DNA from: an uncultured Eubacterium sp.
GTDB lineage: Bacteria; Bacillota; Clostridia; Oscillospirales; Acutalibacteraceae
Length of the DNA: 64,000 nt
Reading direction: 5' to 3'
NCBI RefSeq assembly: GCF_934525195.1
Contig: NZ_CAKSZA010000007.1
Coordinates: 61,995 to 125,994, forward strand
The notes below the pieces were generated by a model that did not search any database, was not told where the DNA came from, and saw only the letters and a list, made by a program, of their open reading frames with translations. Positions 24,621-32,683 of the stretch are shown here, one piece after another. Each line of letters begins with the position of its first letter. Position 1 is the first letter of the stretch. Made by a program: the position numbers and the translations under genes.

Positions 24621-26096
24621 TTAATCGATTTCAATGCCTCTGCGTTTTCTTTGCTCCGCAAGTTGTTTTTCCATATTTTCACGGTACTCACCTGTGAGGT
24701 TGTAGAATAACATCGGAATTATGCAAATGAAAAGCGAAACCGCCGGAATGATTGAAATTATGCTGAAAATGCCGTTGCGCACGCCGTGGGTCATTTCAAG
24801 CGGATTTGCGGTAATTGATGCCGAAATGCTTGAAACATCAAGGTCCGCAATGATGTACATCAAAATGATAAACGAAGTTGCAATAGCGTTGCCGAACTTT
24901 GTAACAAAACTCTGAATAGCCGAGCCCATACCTGTAAGGCGGACACCTGTTTTAAGTTCCATATAATCAAGGCAGTCGCCAACCATTGCAAAAGCGCAAA
25001 CATTGATTGTTCCGCAAGGAATTGCACTGATAACAAGAAGCGGAACACACGCCCAGAAATGCTCGTATCCGATAAACCACATAGCAAGTGACGAAGTTGC
25101 GCCGAGAAGCGCAGACACGATAACAATTTGCTTGTAGCTGAATTTTTTAATAAGCGGAGTTACAGCAATCATAGCGCCGAACATACCTATTGCGGAAGCG
25201 GCAGCCATAACAGTTGACACCTTTGAAATATTAGCCTGAAGCGCACTTTCAAGTTCCGCACCCGAAAGACCCGACAAGTCCTTGCCGATATAGAAAGAAT
25301 ATCTTGCAACATGAACAGCGCCTGCTTGGAACATATATCTTGCAGCAGACAAAACGCCCATAAGTGCCGTGAGCATAAGCGGTTTGCAGGTGAAAATGAG
25401 TTTGAGCGCATTAGGCTGATTTTTGTCTTTCTTCTCAGGAACAGGAATATTTACACGCTCTTTTGTTTTAAAGTAAACTCTTACAAACAAAACATTACCG
25501 ATAATCGAGCAAATAAGAGCCATAACAACATACTTTGTTTTTTCAAGTTCTGTGCCCGAAAGGTTGAACTTTGGCAAAATAAAGCCCAAAATCATAAACA
25601 AACCCATTGGCACGGCAGAGCCGACGCCGTTGAAAGTTCTTGCCTTTGAGATAATCGAGCCACGCTCATCGGCATTTGCTGTAAGTGCATTCGGCAAGCT
25701 CCAAAACGGAACATCACTGCTTGTGTAAATCATACCCCATGCAACATAAGTTACCGAGGCATAAATCATCTTTTGACTGTCCGCCAAATTCGGCGCATAG
25801 AAAAGAAGCATTGTAAGAATCGCAACAGGAATAGGCGTGTACAAAAGATACGGACGCATTTTGCCGTTTTTGAAACTGTGGCGGTCAACGATATATCCCA
25901 TAATCGGGTCGTTGATGGCATCCCAAATTCTTGCGATAAACATCAAAAGCAACACAAAAATCGGAGTAACTTTCAATACATTAAGGTAAAAGTCAGAGAT
26001 ATACGAGCTCATAATCGCATACACCATACCTTGACCGAGTGCGCCCACACAGTAGGCAAGCCATTCCTTTTTAGGAACATACATTTTTGCTTCCAT
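24621..26096 (-). CDS. GPH family (MelB-like) sugar:cation symporter
   Basis: 491 residues with about 12 predicted membrane segments. Family features are the N-terminal YCVGALGQGMVYAIMSSY, ARIWDAINDPIMGYIVDR after the second helix, the cytoplasmic KMRPYLLY segment, and the mid-protein ERGSIISKARTF. The C-terminal tail is charged and cytoplasmic (EKQLAEQRKRRGIEID). It imports an oligosaccharide or glycoside with Na+ or H+. The neighbouring intracellular fucosidase suggests a fucosylated substrate, an inference from gene order only. Confidence 0.9.
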   Translation of the reverse strand: MEAKMYVPKKEWLAYCVGALGQGMVYAIMSSYISDFYLNVLKVTPIFVLLLMFIARIWDAINDPIMGYIVDRHSFKNGKMRPYLLYTPIPVAILTMLLFYAPNLADSQKMIYASVTYVAWGMIYTSSDVPFWSLPNALTANADERGSIISKARTFNGVGSAVPMGLFMILGFILPKFNLSGTELEKTKYVVMALICSIIGNVLFVRVYFKTKERVNIPVPEKKDKNQPNALKLIFTCKPLMLTALMGVLSAARYMFQAGAVHVARYSFYIGKDLSGLSGAELESALQANISKVSTVMAAASAIGMFGAMIAVTPLIKKFSYKQIVIVSALLGATSSLAMWFIGYEHFWACVPLLVISAIPCGTINVCAFAMVGDCLDYMELKTGVRLTGMGSAIQSFVTKFGNAIATSFIILMYIIADLDVSSISASITANPLEMTHGVRNGIFSIISIIPAVSLFICIIPMLFYNLTGEYRENMEKQLAEQRKRRGIEID

Positions 26097-26222
26097 AATA
26101 ATTCCCCTTTTATCCGCAAAAAAATATTAACCCGTCCTGTAAATATAAAATAACATATCGCTATGGCGTAAGTCAAATATTTATGTTATAATTGTTACAA
26201 TAATTTTTAGTTGGTGAATTTT

Positions 26223-26669
26223 ATGAAAACAAAACTTCTTGTTTCCGCCTGCCTGCTTGGCGAAAATTGCAAATACAGCGGCGGCAACAATAGAAATGAC
26301 GAAGTAATTGCATTGGCAGACAGTTTTGAGTTGATTCCCGTTTGCCCCGAATGTTTCGGAGGATTGACAATTCCGAGATTGCCGAGTGAAATCAGAAACG
26401 GCAGAGTTTATGCAAAAGACGGCGAAGATGTGACCGATGCTTTTATGTCGGGCGCAGAGCAAACTCTGTACATTGCAAAAGAAACAAACACGCCGTGTGC
26501 CGTGCTGAAAGAGAATTCTCCGTCGTGCGGTTTCGGCAAAATCTATGACGGCACATTTTCCGGCAACAAAATTGACGGAAACGGAATAACCGCACAATTA
26601 CTTTTTGACAACGAAATACAGATTTTCGGCGAAAACCAAATCAAAAAACTGAGGTATCTATATGAATAA
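26223..26669 (+). CDS. DUF523 family protein (TudS-like thiouracil desulfurase)
   Basis: 148 residues from the ATG at 26223; the ribosome site is weak (GGTGA). The family's conserved cysteines are visible: SACLLGENCKYSGG, VCPECFGGL and ENSPSCGFGKIYDG. Members studied as TudS carry a [4Fe-4S] cluster on three cysteines and remove sulfur from 2-thiouracil. The start is divergent from the transporter gene. The stop overlaps the start of the next gene by 8 bases. Confidence 0.85.
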   Translation: MKTKLLVSACLLGENCKYSGGNNRNDEVIALADSFELIPVCPECFGGLTIPRLPSEIRNGRVYAKDGEDVTDAFMSGAEQTLYIAKETNTPCAVLKENSPSCGFGKIYDGTFSGNKIDGNGITAQLLFDNEIQIFGENQIKKLRYLYE

Positions 26670-27111
26670 AAAAGTCAGAAAATCCATAGCAGTCGTTCTC
26701 GGCGTTTGCACAATTTGCGGTACACTCACATTCACCGCTTGCTCAAAGCAAGACGCAACGGAAAAAGAATCTGTTGTTGCAACGGAAAAAGCAAAAATCA
26801 AAGATGCAGACGCAATCAACTATATTGAAAGTTATTCAAGCAAACAGCTCGGATTGACCGACGAAGAGAAAAAAGCCTGCTCATTTATGGTGGCATCCGA
26901 CGGTGAAGAAATCGACGGAAAGAAGTACATCAAAATTATTGCCGCAATAAAGAACAAACAAAAAGGTGACGACGGAAAGACAACCTACACCTTTGACACC
27001 AAGGGCGAATACTTCATTTCGTTCAACGGTGACGAAGTGCTCAAAAAAAGCGGTGACACATACAGCAAATTGGAACTGATAACAACGACCGAAACGGAGG
27101 ACACAGAATGA
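26662..27111 (+). CDS. Small lipoprotein of unknown function
   Basis: 149 residues. The signal peptide ends in a lipobox (LTFTAC), so the mature protein is lipid-anchored at Cys27. The mature domain of about 120 residues is charged and probably alpha/beta (YIESYSSKQLGLTDEEKKAC, YTFDTKGEYFISFNGDE), ending in an acidic, threonine-rich tail. It overlaps the genes on both sides (8 and 4 bases), so it is part of one translational unit with the DUF523 and acyltransferase genes. No known family was recognised. Confidence 0.75.
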   Translation: MNKKVRKSIAVVLGVCTICGTLTFTACSKQDATEKESVVATEKAKIKDADAINYIESYSSKQLGLTDEEKKACSFMVASDGEEIDGKKYIKIIAAIKNKQKGDDGKTTYTFDTKGEYFISFNGDEVLKKSGDTYSKLELITTTETEDTE

Positions 27112-27743
27112 CCGAAACAGAAAGAATGAACGCAGGATTGATATACGACTGCACGCAAGATGAAATTATGGGCACTCAAACGCAGTATGTTCGGCATATG
27201 CAAGAATACAATACGCTTGGTTTGGGTCACGAAAAGCGAATGGAAGAATTGCTAAAACTCATGTTTGCGGAAGTCGGCGAAGAAACATACATTCAACCTC
27301 CGTTTTATGCAAACTGGGGCGGTCACCATGTTCACCTTGGCAAATGTATTTATGCAAACTTCGGCACGACTTTTGTTGATGACGGCAACATCTACATTGA
27401 CGATTATGTTATGATTGCACCGAATGTCACCATTGCAACGGCAGGACATCCAATTTATCCTCCGCTCCGTGAACAACTCCTCCAATACAATGCTGATGTG
27501 CACATTGGCAGAAATGTTTGGATTGGCGCAGGTTCGGTTATCTGTCCCGGAGTTACAATCGGCGAAAACACGGTTATCGGCGCAGGCTCGATTGTTGTGA
27601 ACGACATCCCGTCAAACGTTGTTGCCGTGGGAAATCCGTGCAGAGTTATGCGAAAAATTGACGAGCGTGACAAGGAAGTTTACTTCAAGGGCAAGAAAAT
27701 TGACTTTGACCCTGACGCAAAATACAGCGAAATCGAAAAATAA
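27108..27743 (+). CDS. Sugar O-acetyltransferase, maltose/galactoside acetyltransferase type
   Basis: 211 residues. The N-terminal Mac domain begins TETERMNAGLIYDC. A left-handed beta-helix follows, with hexapeptide repeats (VHIGRNVWIGAGSVICPGVT, IGENTVIGAGSIVVNDIP) and the catalytic histidine in TIATAGHPIYPPLRE. The ending VAVGNPCRVMRKI is typical. It moves acetyl from acetyl-CoA to a sugar hydroxyl, often as detoxification of excess sugar. The ATG overlaps the previous stop (ATGA). Confidence 0.92.
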   Translation: MTETERMNAGLIYDCTQDEIMGTQTQYVRHMQEYNTLGLGHEKRMEELLKLMFAEVGEETYIQPPFYANWGGHHVHLGKCIYANFGTTFVDDGNIYIDDYVMIAPNVTIATAGHPIYPPLREQLLQYNADVHIGRNVWIGAGSVICPGVTIGENTVIGAGSIVVNDIPSNVVAVGNPCRVMRKIDERDKEVYFKGKKIDFDPDAKYSEIEK

Positions 27744-27782
27744 AAAACGAAAGAGTTTAACCCTTCCGCCTCATTACATTCG

Positions 27783-28097
27783 CACCTCCCCTAACAATTA
27801 GGGGAGGCAGACTGTCGATAAAGTTCCTGAAACACGCCTAAATATAATCGACCGAATTATGCCTCCTCTTTTACTAAAAGGGGAGGTGGCAACACGAAGT
27901 GTTGACGGTGGGGTTTTAAAAATGCTGTAAGTATTGAACTTACAGCATTTTTGGCGTTTTTCGTTTTTTGCTCAGTCGAGGTACCATCGTACATCTTCCT
28001 TTGCAAGAAAACGAAATTCAGAAACTTTCTCAACAGCCTACAGCGTGTCGAAAACACTTTTTAGACACGCTCACCTCCCCTAACAATTAGGGGAGGC
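27783..28097 (-). repeat. Dispersed structured intergenic repeat, copy 2, bounded by identical hairpins
   Basis: The core (about 27809-28071) is the reverse of copy 1. It is flanked by two identical 26-nt hairpin sequences at 27783-27808 and 28072-28097, each with CCTCCCCTAA pairing with TTAGGGGAGG. In the central hairpin the stem is TGCTGTAAG/CTTACAGCA instead of TGCCGTAGG/CCTACGGCA, so two base pairs changed in a compensating way. It fills the whole 364-bp gap between convergent genes (acetyltransferase and ECF S component); the right-hand hairpin, with a following T-run, may also end transcription. Confidence 0.8.
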
Positions 28098-28107
28098 TTT
28101 TTATTAT

Positions 28108-28791
28108 TTATATCAATCCGTATTTTTTGCTTATTCGTTCGATTTTGGTGATGAACGGCATGCCGAAAAGAAAAAGGAACACCGCAGTTGCCCCGCCAAA
28201 AACAAGGCTAAATACCGCCCCGCTTGCATAAATCGAGAGTGTGCCTTTGAGCGTGACGTTATTTCCGTAAGCCGAAAGCACGGTAGACATATCAACGATT
28301 GCACCGTAAACAACGGTTGCGAGCACAAATCCGACAATCGACAACGTATATCGATTGACCTTTAACCATTGAAAAATCAAGCCTGCAAGCAAACCGACAG
28401 TTCCAAGAGCCACCATTTGAAACGGAGTCCACATTCCCTGCCCAAAAATGAAATTTGAAACAAAGGCGGAAAACGCACCGACAATATAGCCCTTATGCGT
28501 TCCAAGACAAACGGCAGAAACAATGACAACCGCCGCAATCGGTTTGACCTGCGGAATAAGATAAAATGCCGCACGGCTGACAACCGCAAGGGCAATCAAG
28601 GTTGCCGTGAGAGTTATATCTCTTGCGGTAACCTTTTTTTGCTCATACGAAACAAAAAACGGAAGCATTGACGCAATCAAAATCACAACCGACACGATGT
28701 AATAATTCACGCTGTCGGCAAACAAAAACTGCCACAGCACAATGAACGCAAGGCTGAGTGCAACGGTGATATACAAAAACGCTTTTTTCAT
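28108..28791 (-). CDS. ECF transporter S component, probably for cobalamin or a corrinoid
   Basis: 227 residues with about seven predicted membrane segments. The middle of the protein resembles ECF S subunits, with ITLTATLIALAVVSRAAFYL ahead of FKP-like text (IPQVKPIAAVVIVS) and a conserved GAFSAFVSNFIFGQGMWTPFQ. It is the last gene of an operon with fused ECF ATPases, a T subunit and a corrinoid adenosyltransferase. That context is why vitamin B12 is proposed as the substrate; the sequence alone does not prove it. The start overlaps the ATPase gene by 4 bases. Confidence 0.75.
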   Translation of the reverse strand: MKKAFLYITVALSLAFIVLWQFLFADSVNYYIVSVVILIASMLPFFVSYEQKKVTARDITLTATLIALAVVSRAAFYLIPQVKPIAAVVIVSAVCLGTHKGYIVGAFSAFVSNFIFGQGMWTPFQMVALGTVGLLAGLIFQWLKVNRYTLSIVGFVLATVVYGAIVDMSTVLSAYGNNVTLKGTLSIYASGAVFSLVFGGATAVFLFLFGMPFITKIERISKKYGLI

Positions 28792-30275
28792 ATCATTCCC
28801 CCGTCGTTCAAATCCTGCTCACCGACATAACCGACTGCAATACCGTTTGTGATTTTTGCGGTGCAAGTTGTGTAGAAATTCAGCGAGGTGAAAAACTCTC
28901 GCCTTGGCATAGTTGTAACAATTTCACCGTTTGACAAAAACGAAATATAGTCGCCGTATTCGCCTGCAAAATCTATATCGTGAGTTGCAAGCACAACAGT
29001 TTTTCCCTCGTCACAAAGGCGGTAGAGTACATCTGCAAGTTTGACTTTTAGTTCATAATCAAGTGCCTTGGTCGGTTCATCAAGCAGAATAATGTCGGTG
29101 TTTTTTTGCAAGACCTTGGCAAGTGCAAGCCTTTGTGCCTGACCGCCCGAAATATCATAAGGATGTTGCTCCTTTATATCATCAATCTGCAAAAAATCGG
29201 TAATTCTGCCGAATTCGACCTCATCACCACAACGCTCCTTGGTGAACAAATCAAACGGATTTTGGCAAAGCATAGACACGCTTCGTTCTGTTTTCACCTT
29301 TCCGTGATGCGGTTTTAAAACATTCGCCATAACCTTGAGCACGGTTGATTTTCCGCTTGAATTCGCACCCAAAAGCACATTGATTTTTCCACGATACAGT
29401 TTTAAATCAAGACCTTTGAGCACATCATTGTTCTTGGTGTAGGCAAACGAAATATTTTTCAATTTCATATCAACCGACGGCTCATCATTTTCGGACGAAA
29501 GCGGCGGCAATTTCTTTTCCTTGAGAATTTCTCTGCACTTAAAAACCGTGTCCGCACCGTCAAACAATCTCATAAACAGCGGAAGTTCACCCAAAAGCGG
29601 AGAATTGTTTTTCTTCATAAACTCAACTGTTTTTTGAGGCGTATCTTTCAAAACCGCATTGCCGTTTTCTATCACAAGAACGCTGTCGGCATAAGGGAAA
29701 AGTTCCTCGGTGAGATGCTCGGAAATCACAACGGTTGTGCCGAAATCACGGTTGAGTTTTCTGACCACTGCAACAAATCGTTGAGCGGACACAGGGTCAA
29801 GCTGGCAGGCAGGCTCATCAAGGACCAAAATATCCGGCTTCATTATCATCACGGAAGCAAGATTCAAAAGCTGTTTTTCGCCGCCCGAAAGAGTTGAAAT
29901 ATCATTGTCGAGTTTGTTGGAAAGATTGAAATAGCTTGCTGTTTCAGCGACCAAAAGTTCTATCGTGCTCCGATTCAACCCCACATTCGTTAATCCAAAC
30001 GACAACTCGCTTCTCACCTTGTCGGTGACAATGTTTTCCTCAACATTTTGTGCAACGTAACCAACATTGCCGTTTATTTTTAGACTGCCGGTCAAAGTGC
30101 CGTTCGGAGCAATTTCTTTTTTCATCAGCTTTAAAAGAGTTGATTTGCCTGCACCCGAGCAACCCAAAACAAGGCAAAGTTCTCCACCCGAAACACTGAA
30201 GCACACATCTTTAAGCACGGAGGATGAACTTGTCGGATAAGAAAAACTCAATTTTTCGCATATGATATTTTCCAT
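28788..30275 (-). CDS. ECF transporter ATPase, two fused ATP-binding domains
   Basis: 495 residues with two complete ABC domains. Domain 1 (about 1-230) has GCSGAGKSTLLK, LSGGEKQLLNLA and ILVLDEP. Domain 2 (about 270-480) has GANSSGKSTVLK, ISGGQAQRLALA and IILLDEPTKALD, with an H-loop in VVLATHDID. It powers uptake by the neighbouring S and T subunits. The fusion replaces the separate EcfA1/EcfA2 pair. The start lies 28 bases inside the T-subunit gene, so translation is coupled. Confidence 0.92.
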   Translation of the reverse strand: MENIICEKLSFSYPTSSSSVLKDVCFSVSGGELCLVLGCSGAGKSTLLKLMKKEIAPNGTLTGSLKINGNVGYVAQNVEENIVTDKVRSELSFGLTNVGLNRSTIELLVAETASYFNLSNKLDNDISTLSGGEKQLLNLASVMIMKPDILVLDEPACQLDPVSAQRFVAVVRKLNRDFGTTVVISEHLTEELFPYADSVLVIENGNAVLKDTPQKTVEFMKKNNSPLLGELPLFMRLFDGADTVFKCREILKEKKLPPLSSENDEPSVDMKLKNISFAYTKNNDVLKGLDLKLYRGKINVLLGANSSGKSTVLKVMANVLKPHHGKVKTERSVSMLCQNPFDLFTKERCGDEVEFGRITDFLQIDDIKEQHPYDISGGQAQRLALAKVLQKNTDIILLDEPTKALDYELKVKLADVLYRLCDEGKTVVLATHDIDFAGEYGDYISFLSNGEIVTTMPRREFFTSLNFYTTCTAKITNGIAVGYVGEQDLNDGGMI

Positions 30276-31105
30276 AAAATTTCCTCCGTCAAATCAATAA
30301 TCACAGGCAACAGCGACAACAGCATAAACAGCACAAACGCTATCATATCAAAGGATTTTGAATAAATCCTCGGATCGAAAACAAATGTGATTTTTCCGCC
30401 TGCTTTTGCACAAATCACATATATCAAAGCAAACGCAGACAGAGTAATAACCACTCCGTCAATCGCCTTGAATTTGTATCGTGAATATCTAACCGCCTTC
30501 GGATTGTAACCTCGCGCGGTCATAGAATCAGCTGTAACAATGCTGCTTTCAAGGCTGTAAGTCACAAGTGCAGACAAATTGTTAAGTGCCGATTTCATTT
30601 TATTTATCGGCTTTTTTCCGCCGTTGAGTGCCATTGAAGCCGTTTCTATATCCTTTAATTTTTTCGTAAATCGCGGAATAAATCCAAGCACCATAGAAAA
30701 AAGCAATGCGGTTTTCGGTGCGAATCTAAAGGCGTAAATCACTTTTTCGCTGTCAACCACACGCCCGAATATGCCAAACCACAGCACCATTGAAGTCACT
30801 ACAAAACCCTGATTCAAGCCATAAAACAGCGCTTCAAGCGTAAATTCGGTGTCGCCGATTTTGAACAGTACCGTCATTCCGTAATGTGCAAAAAGCATAT
30901 TGAACAACCCGATAACCAATATCATCACCACGGAAAATTTGAGTGATGACAACGCTTCCCTACCCCTGCTTTTCACCTCATAAAGCAACGCTCCGAGGAG
31001 CGACGCCAAAATAAAAAAAGGGTTATATACCGACACAACCAGCGCAAACATTCCGATAAAATACAAAAAATGAAATATCGGATGCAATTTGCTGAATCTG
31101 TCCAT
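30248..31105 (-). CDS. ECF transporter T component (transmembrane)
   Basis: 285 residues with five to six predicted membrane segments. The C-terminal cytoplasmic coupling region contains SMTARGYNPK, the Ala-Arg-Gly signature that docks on the ATPases, and an earlier LGFIPRFTKKLKDIETASMA motif. It links the S component to the ATPases. It overlaps the ATPase gene by 28 bases and follows the adenosyltransferase gene by 12 bases. Confidence 0.9.
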   Translation of the reverse strand: MDRFSKLHPIFHFLYFIGMFALVVSVYNPFFILASLLGALLYEVKSRGREALSSLKFSVVMILVIGLFNMLFAHYGMTVLFKIGDTEFTLEALFYGLNQGFVVTSMVLWFGIFGRVVDSEKVIYAFRFAPKTALLFSMVLGFIPRFTKKLKDIETASMALNGGKKPINKMKSALNNLSALVTYSLESSIVTADSMTARGYNPKAVRYSRYKFKAIDGVVITLSAFALIYVICAKAGGKITFVFDPRIYSKSFDMIAFVLFMLLSLLPVIIDLTEEILWKISYAKN

Positions 31106-31117
31106 ATATAATCCTCT

Positions 31118-31579
31118 CTAATATTCTATGCCTCGTCTTGCGGAAACTCCACGGTCGTATGGGTGCTTTTCTTTTTGAAAAAACGTCACATAATCGGCAA
31201 GTTCACAAAGTTCATCAACCTTGTTGTGACCCGTTATGATGTATTCCCTGTCGGTCAAAAGCAATTTTTTCATATCATCAACGCTCAAAAATTTTGGAAT
31301 TAAATCCGAAAATTCGTCAAGCACAACCACATCTGCGGTTGATTTTTTGACGTACTCAACTGCCTTGTCAACCCATTCTTGATATTCGTCACTCGGATTA
31401 AATCCCAAATTATGCGGTGACGGATAAACCTCAAACGGCAAGGCCGACAATTCGCTGCTTTGGTCATTCTTAAAAAATTGAACAAGCAAAACGCTCATTC
31501 CTGCACCGTAGGCACGCATAGACGCACCGACAGCCGAACAGGTTTTGCCCTTGCCGTAGCCGTAATAATAATGAATCAT
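31118..31579 (-). CDS. Cob(I)yrinic acid a,c-diamide adenosyltransferase (CobA/BtuR type)
   Basis: 153 residues. The N-terminus MIHYYYGYGKGKTCSAVGAS carries the family's P-loop, followed by the conserved VLLVQFFKN, VVLDEFSDLIPKFLS and the GHN of IITGHNKVDELCELADYV. It adds the adenosyl group to corrinoids. It sits directly upstream of the ECF genes, which supports corrinoid uptake for the transporter. At 153 residues it is slightly shorter than BtuR. Its start overlaps the end of the mreB-like gene by 4 bases. Confidence 0.9.
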   Translation of the reverse strand: MIHYYYGYGKGKTCSAVGASMRAYGAGMSVLLVQFFKNDQSSELSALPFEVYPSPHNLGFNPSDEYQEWVDKAVEYVKKSTADVVVLDEFSDLIPKFLSVDDMKKLLLTDREYIITGHNKVDELCELADYVTFFQKEKHPYDRGVSARRGIEY

Positions 31580-32604
31580 TTTATTCTAACTTCTTCTTTT
31601 GTCTTGTATCTGTATCCGTAATTGTCGAGAATGTGCATATTGTTGAGTGCAACCGTTGCACCCTTGCCAACGCACAAATCAGGCATCGGATAAACCTCAA
31701 CATCAAGTCCGAGTGCTTTTTTGAACAACTCGTCCATACCGTAAAGTTGTGCCGAACCGCCCGTCAAAATCACCTTTGACACGGTTATATCGGCAATAAG
31801 CTGTGGCGATGTGCGTTCAAACATAATTTGAGCAGCTGCCGTGATTTCCGCAAGCAACGGCTTCAAGCATTCATAAATTTCTGTGCTTGTAATCTCAACG
31901 GTTCTCGGAAGTCCTGTAACCGAACTTCTGCCGTTGACATTCATAGTCACCTCAGTTTCACGAGGGACAGCGCTGCCGATTTGCTTTTTAACCTCCTCTG
32001 CGGTGCGAACACCGATTAAAACAGAGTGTTTATCCTTAAGGTGCTTCACAATTTCATCATCAAACGCATTGCCTGCGAGTTTGACGGTTTCGCACTGACT
32101 CATTGAGCCTTGGCTGACAACCGCCATATCCGTTGTGCCTCCGCCGATATTAATTACAAACGCACCGTTTGGCTGTTGAGGGTCTACTCCTGCGCCGAAA
32201 GCGGCACAAAGCGGTTCTTCAACAAGGCACACCGACCTTGCACCTGCGGAGATGATAACAGAAATAATCGTTCTTTTTTCAACATCCGTTGCAAGTGCCG
32301 GAACAGACGCAACAACTCTCGGTCTGAATATACTCTTTTTGATAACTCTGCCGATAAAGTATTTTATCATCTGAGCAGTCATATTATACGAACCGATTAC
32401 ACCATTTTTAAGCGGTTGCAACACGGTTATACCGTTCGGCTCTCTGCCCTCAAGATAATAAGCCCGTCTGCCTGCATATAAAATTTTCTCTGTTTCGGTA
32501 TCATAAGCAACATAGCTCGGTTCGTTGATAACCACGCCCTTGCCCGGCACGGTTATAACGATATTGCTTGTGCCCATATCTATACCAAGGTCATAACCAA
32601 ACAT
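31576..32604 (-). CDS. MreB/Mbl-type actin homologue
   Basis: 342 residues, a full-length rod-shape actin fold. ATP-binding motifs are DLGIDMGTSNIVI (phosphate 1), FVINIGGGTTDMAVVS (phosphate 2), VEEPLCAAFGAG (connect 1) and VILTGGSAQLYGMDELF (adenosine). Members form membrane-attached filaments that guide wall synthesis. It is the first gene of the corrinoid operon, overlapping the adenosyltransferase gene by 4 bases; no mreC or mreD follows. It is probably a paralogue, with the main mreBCD operon elsewhere. The promoter is at 32655-32683. Confidence 0.9.
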   Translation of the reverse strand: MFGYDLGIDMGTSNIVITVPGKGVVINEPSYVAYDTETEKILYAGRRAYYLEGREPNGITVLQPLKNGVIGSYNMTAQMIKYFIGRVIKKSIFRPRVVASVPALATDVEKRTIISVIISAGARSVCLVEEPLCAAFGAGVDPQQPNGAFVINIGGGTTDMAVVSQGSMSQCETVKLAGNAFDDEIVKHLKDKHSVLIGVRTAEEVKKQIGSAVPRETEVTMNVNGRSSVTGLPRTVEITSTEIYECLKPLLAEITAAAQIMFERTSPQLIADITVSKVILTGGSAQLYGMDELFKKALGLDVEVYPMPDLCVGKGATVALNNMHILDNYGYRYKTKEEVRIK

Positions 32605-32654
32605 CTGTTTTCCTCGTTTATTTCATAGCAAGATTTATTTTATATCAATTAACT

Positions 32655-32683
32655 ATTGTACAATAGCGACTCTAAAAAGTCAA
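32655..32683 (-). promoter_or_regulatory. Promoter of the mreB-adenosyltransferase-ECF operon
   Basis: TTGACT (32683-32678), a 17-base spacer and TACAAT (32660-32655) on the minus strand. The -35 overlaps the last codons of recD2. The leader is about 45 bases, too short for a cobalamin riboswitch. Confidence 0.7.

Noticed and set aside
32605..32671. Possible cobalamin riboswitch ahead of the corrinoid operon
   Set aside because: The leader is about 45 bases, and no conserved B12-box sequence is visible.
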